Source: an uncultured Pseudomonadales bacterium (GTDB taxonomy: Bacteria > Pseudomonadota > Gammaproteobacteria > Pseudomonadales > Pseudohongiellaceae). Taken from it: DNA of 64,000 nucleotides. Below the pieces are notes generated by a model, which saw nothing but the letters and a program-made list of their open reading frames with translations, did not search any database and had not been told where the DNA came from. Below are positions 62,497 through 64,000 of the stretch, in pieces; positions within the stretch are counted from its first letter, which is position 1, and the number at the start of each line of letters is the position of its first letter. Where the stretch lies: contig CALKNV010000010.1 of NCBI GenBank assembly GCA_938091935.1, positions 1 to 64,000 on the forward strand. Reading direction: 5' to 3'. A program made the position numbers and the translations under genes.

Positions 62497-62823
62497 TTAT
62501 AGAGATTGGCAGGATGCTTCATCCAACACGCCATTCATAGTTTGGAAGTACTCGAACTCACGGTTCCTCATGTCCAGGGAATACATAAAGCTCAAGCGTA
62601 ATTGATCTTCTGCTGAAAGCACCTCCTGCGACGCAAGCCGAACAAAAACATCAGCGTGATCCAGATTTGCTGTCAATGAAGCCACATCGTTAGCAACCAG
62701 CGATTAGCGCGTCTCCGAGCGCAACAGGGCGTTATTCTGGTTAATTTTGATGGCAAGAAAAATTAGACCACCAACAACGCCAATATTTGCGGCAAGATTT
62801 AGCCAGTCGTTGAGTCCATTTAT
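62497..62823 (-). pseudogene. Small membrane-anchored protein broken by a nonsense codon
   Basis: Reading the minus strand from about 62823, one frame gives NGLNDWLNLAANIGVVGGLIF, a membrane segment, then LAIKINQNNALLRSETR, then TAA at 62704-62706, and goes on in frame with SLVANDVASLTANLDHADVF and EYFQTMNGVLDEASCQSL. This is the layout of a common small protein family (one N-terminal helix plus a cytoplasmic domain). It has an in-frame stop, no ATG (ATA stands at the expected place), and probably a shortened C-terminus, so it is decayed. Confidence 0.7.
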
Positions 62824-62838
62824 TTTTATAATTGATTA

Positions 62839-63699
62839 CTAGACAATCATACTCAGAATGCCGTGATGAAAACGCAGATGGTTTTCAATAAAGCTGGAGA
62901 TGAAAAAATAGCTGTGATCATAACCATCGCGCTGATTGAATCCCAATGGCATGCCGGCGGCGTTGCAGGCTTCGACCAGTAATTCTGGCTTGAGCTGTTC
63001 CTTCAGAAATTCATCCGCCGAACCCTGATCTACCAGCATTGAAATGGGTCGGGTGGCATTCTTTACCAAGCTCACCGCATCGTAACTCTGCCAGATGTCC
63101 TGATCCTCACCCAGGTAATTCTTCAGCGCCTTGGTTCCCCAGGAACAATTTATTGGCGAACAAATTGGCGCAAAGGCAGAGACGCTGTGATACTTGTCAG
63201 TGTTTTTCAGGGCAATGGTCAGCGCACCATGGCCGCCCATAGAATGACCGAAAATACTCTGTTTATTCAGATCGACTGGAAAATGACGCTGCAGCAATTC
63301 GGGTAACTCTTCAACCACATAGCTATACATCTTGTAATGCTTATTCCAGGGCTCCTCGGTAGCGTCTACGTAAAAGCCTGCACCAAGACCAAAGTCATAG
63401 GCACCCTCGGGATCATCCGGCACACCCTCGCCGCGCGGGCTGGTATCAGGCGCAACAATGATGAGACCAAGCTCAGAGGCCAGACGCTGAAACCCGGCTT
63501 TCTGCACGAAGTTTTCATCGGTGCAGGTCAAACCAGACAGCCAGTATAAAACTGGCAGCTGTAAATCTGCTCCCATGGCCAATTGTTCCGGCAGGAATAT
63601 AGAAAAGGTCATTTCACAGATGCAGGTGGTGGAGAAGTGCTTGTAGCGAGACTGGGTGCCGCCAAAGCATTTGGTGCTGGATATTTGTTCGAAAGCCAA
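62839..63699 (-). CDS. fghA: S-formylglutathione hydrolase
   Basis: A 286-residue serine esterase of the glutathione-dependent formaldehyde detoxification path; it hydrolyses S-formylglutathione to formate and glutathione. The nucleophile motif is GHSMGGHGAL, the catalytic Asp in VDQGSADEFL, and His in DGYDHSYFF; CICEMTFSIFLP and LSGLTCTDENF are typical. The start is TTG with AAGGA seven bases upstream; no ATG is available. The partner formaldehyde dehydrogenase gene is not in the window. Confidence 0.96.
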   Translation of the reverse strand: MAFEQISSTKCFGGTQSRYKHFSTTCICEMTFSIFLPEQLAMGADLQLPVLYWLSGLTCTDENFVQKAGFQRLASELGLIIVAPDTSPRGEGVPDDPEGAYDFGLGAGFYVDATEEPWNKHYKMYSYVVEELPELLQRHFPVDLNKQSIFGHSMGGHGALTIALKNTDKYHSVSAFAPICSPINCSWGTKALKNYLGEDQDIWQSYDAVSLVKNATRPISMLVDQGSADEFLKEQLKPELLVEACNAAGMPLGFNQRDGYDHSYFFISSFIENHLRFHHGILSMIV

Positions 63700-63805
63700 A
63701 CCGATTCCTTACAGTCTTGTTCCTTTTGATCCCGCTGTATTGTAGACAGCTTGGAACGGAAAGACTAAAGGAATCGGCAGCCTTTAGGCGCTGAACTAGT
63801 CGCGT

Positions 63806-64000
63806 TTACCAGTTCCTGCGGAAGCGATTACGGTAGTCACCGCGCCCGCGCCGGTCAACGCGATCTCGCTGGCGTCGGTCGAAGTTCCAGCCCCGGTTGC
63901 CGCGATTGCGGTCCCGGAAGTTACGATCCGGCTGCCGACGATCAAATTCCCGCCCCCGGAAAGGGTTACGTCGATCCTGACGAAATCCGCGATCTACACC
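63806..64000 (-). CDS. Arg/Asp/Asn-rich protein, C-terminal part (runs off window)
   Basis: A minus-strand frame enters from the right edge and ends with TAA at 63806-63808. The 64 visible residues are built almost only of R, D, N, G, F and Q (for example DRNFRDRNRGNRGW and DYRNRFRRNW at the end). The frame has no stops and a strong bias, so it is very likely coding. Such tails occur on exported repeat proteins and on RNA-binding proteins; which applies cannot be told without the N-terminus. Confidence 0.65.
   Translation of the reverse strand, partial: GVDRGFRQDRRNPFRGREFDRRQPDRNFRDRNRGNRGWNFDRRQRDRVDRRGRGDYRNRFRRNW

Overview
The window looks like a chromosomal segment of a free-living, probably marine, gammaproteobacterium with roughly balanced base composition. 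The main evidence is the minus-strand run nnr-tsaE-amiB-mutL-miaA-hfq-hflX-hflK-hflC-DUF2065-hisZ-purA (16137 down to 2673), a gene order typical of Gammaproteobacteria. An fpr/finR divergent pair, as in pseudomonads, supports this. A genus cannot be assigned from the sequence alone; the mix of periplasmic cytochromes, redoxins, RND-type exporters and secreted proteins recalls oligotrophic marine lineages.

Layout. 1-1700: a REP-associated tyrosine transposase (RAYT) gene with mostly non-coding flanks. 1737-2639: a ROK sugar kinase. 2673-16137: the hfq/hfl/mutL/purA superoperon. 16179-20949: a MarR regulator, then SIMPL protein, a small secreted protein and a stand-alone homodimeric-type pyruvate dehydrogenase E1. 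20980-30101: envelope and periplasmic genes (DUF4159, ChaN-like, cytochrome c, SixA-like, DUF481, membrane-anchored glutamate-synthase-like enzyme, TPR, lipoprotein, TraB/GumN, Fe-type alcohol dehydrogenase). 30267-32966: a two-subunit molybdenum hydroxylase. 33108-38928: NnrU, an orphan ClpP paralogue, an unusual cytochrome c, a large RND/MMPL exporter and a secreted redoxin. 39175-47807: orphan FixJ-type regulator, fpr/finR, a second MMPL exporter with a thioesterase and acyl-CoA ligase, and an exported amidase. 48089-51035: small, broken and stress genes. 51471-53050: a foreign-looking insert with a protein that resembles effectors or toxins linked to extracellular contractile injection systems. 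53179-57295: a second-type EF-G and a fused redoxin/cytochrome c/copper monooxygenase protein. 57518-62453: inositol-phosphatase family gene divergent from gtrA-dprE1-dprE2-(HAD-ubiA). 62497-64000: a pseudogene, S-formylglutathione hydrolase, and the Arg-rich end of a gene leaving the window.

The most interesting region is 58394-62453. Its four genes match the mycobacterial steps that make polyprenyl-phosphoryl-D-arabinose: phosphoribosyl transfer to polyprenyl phosphate, dephosphorylation (proposed here for the fused HAD domain), and DprE1/DprE2 epimerisation, plus a GtrA-type membrane protein. No arabinosyltransferase is in the window, so the acceptor is unknown. Other points worth a second look are the three-domain copper protein, the injection-system-like orphan, a CX3CH cytochrome, two genes broken by single-base changes, and frequent TTG start codons.

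No tRNA, rRNA or CRISPR array was recognised.
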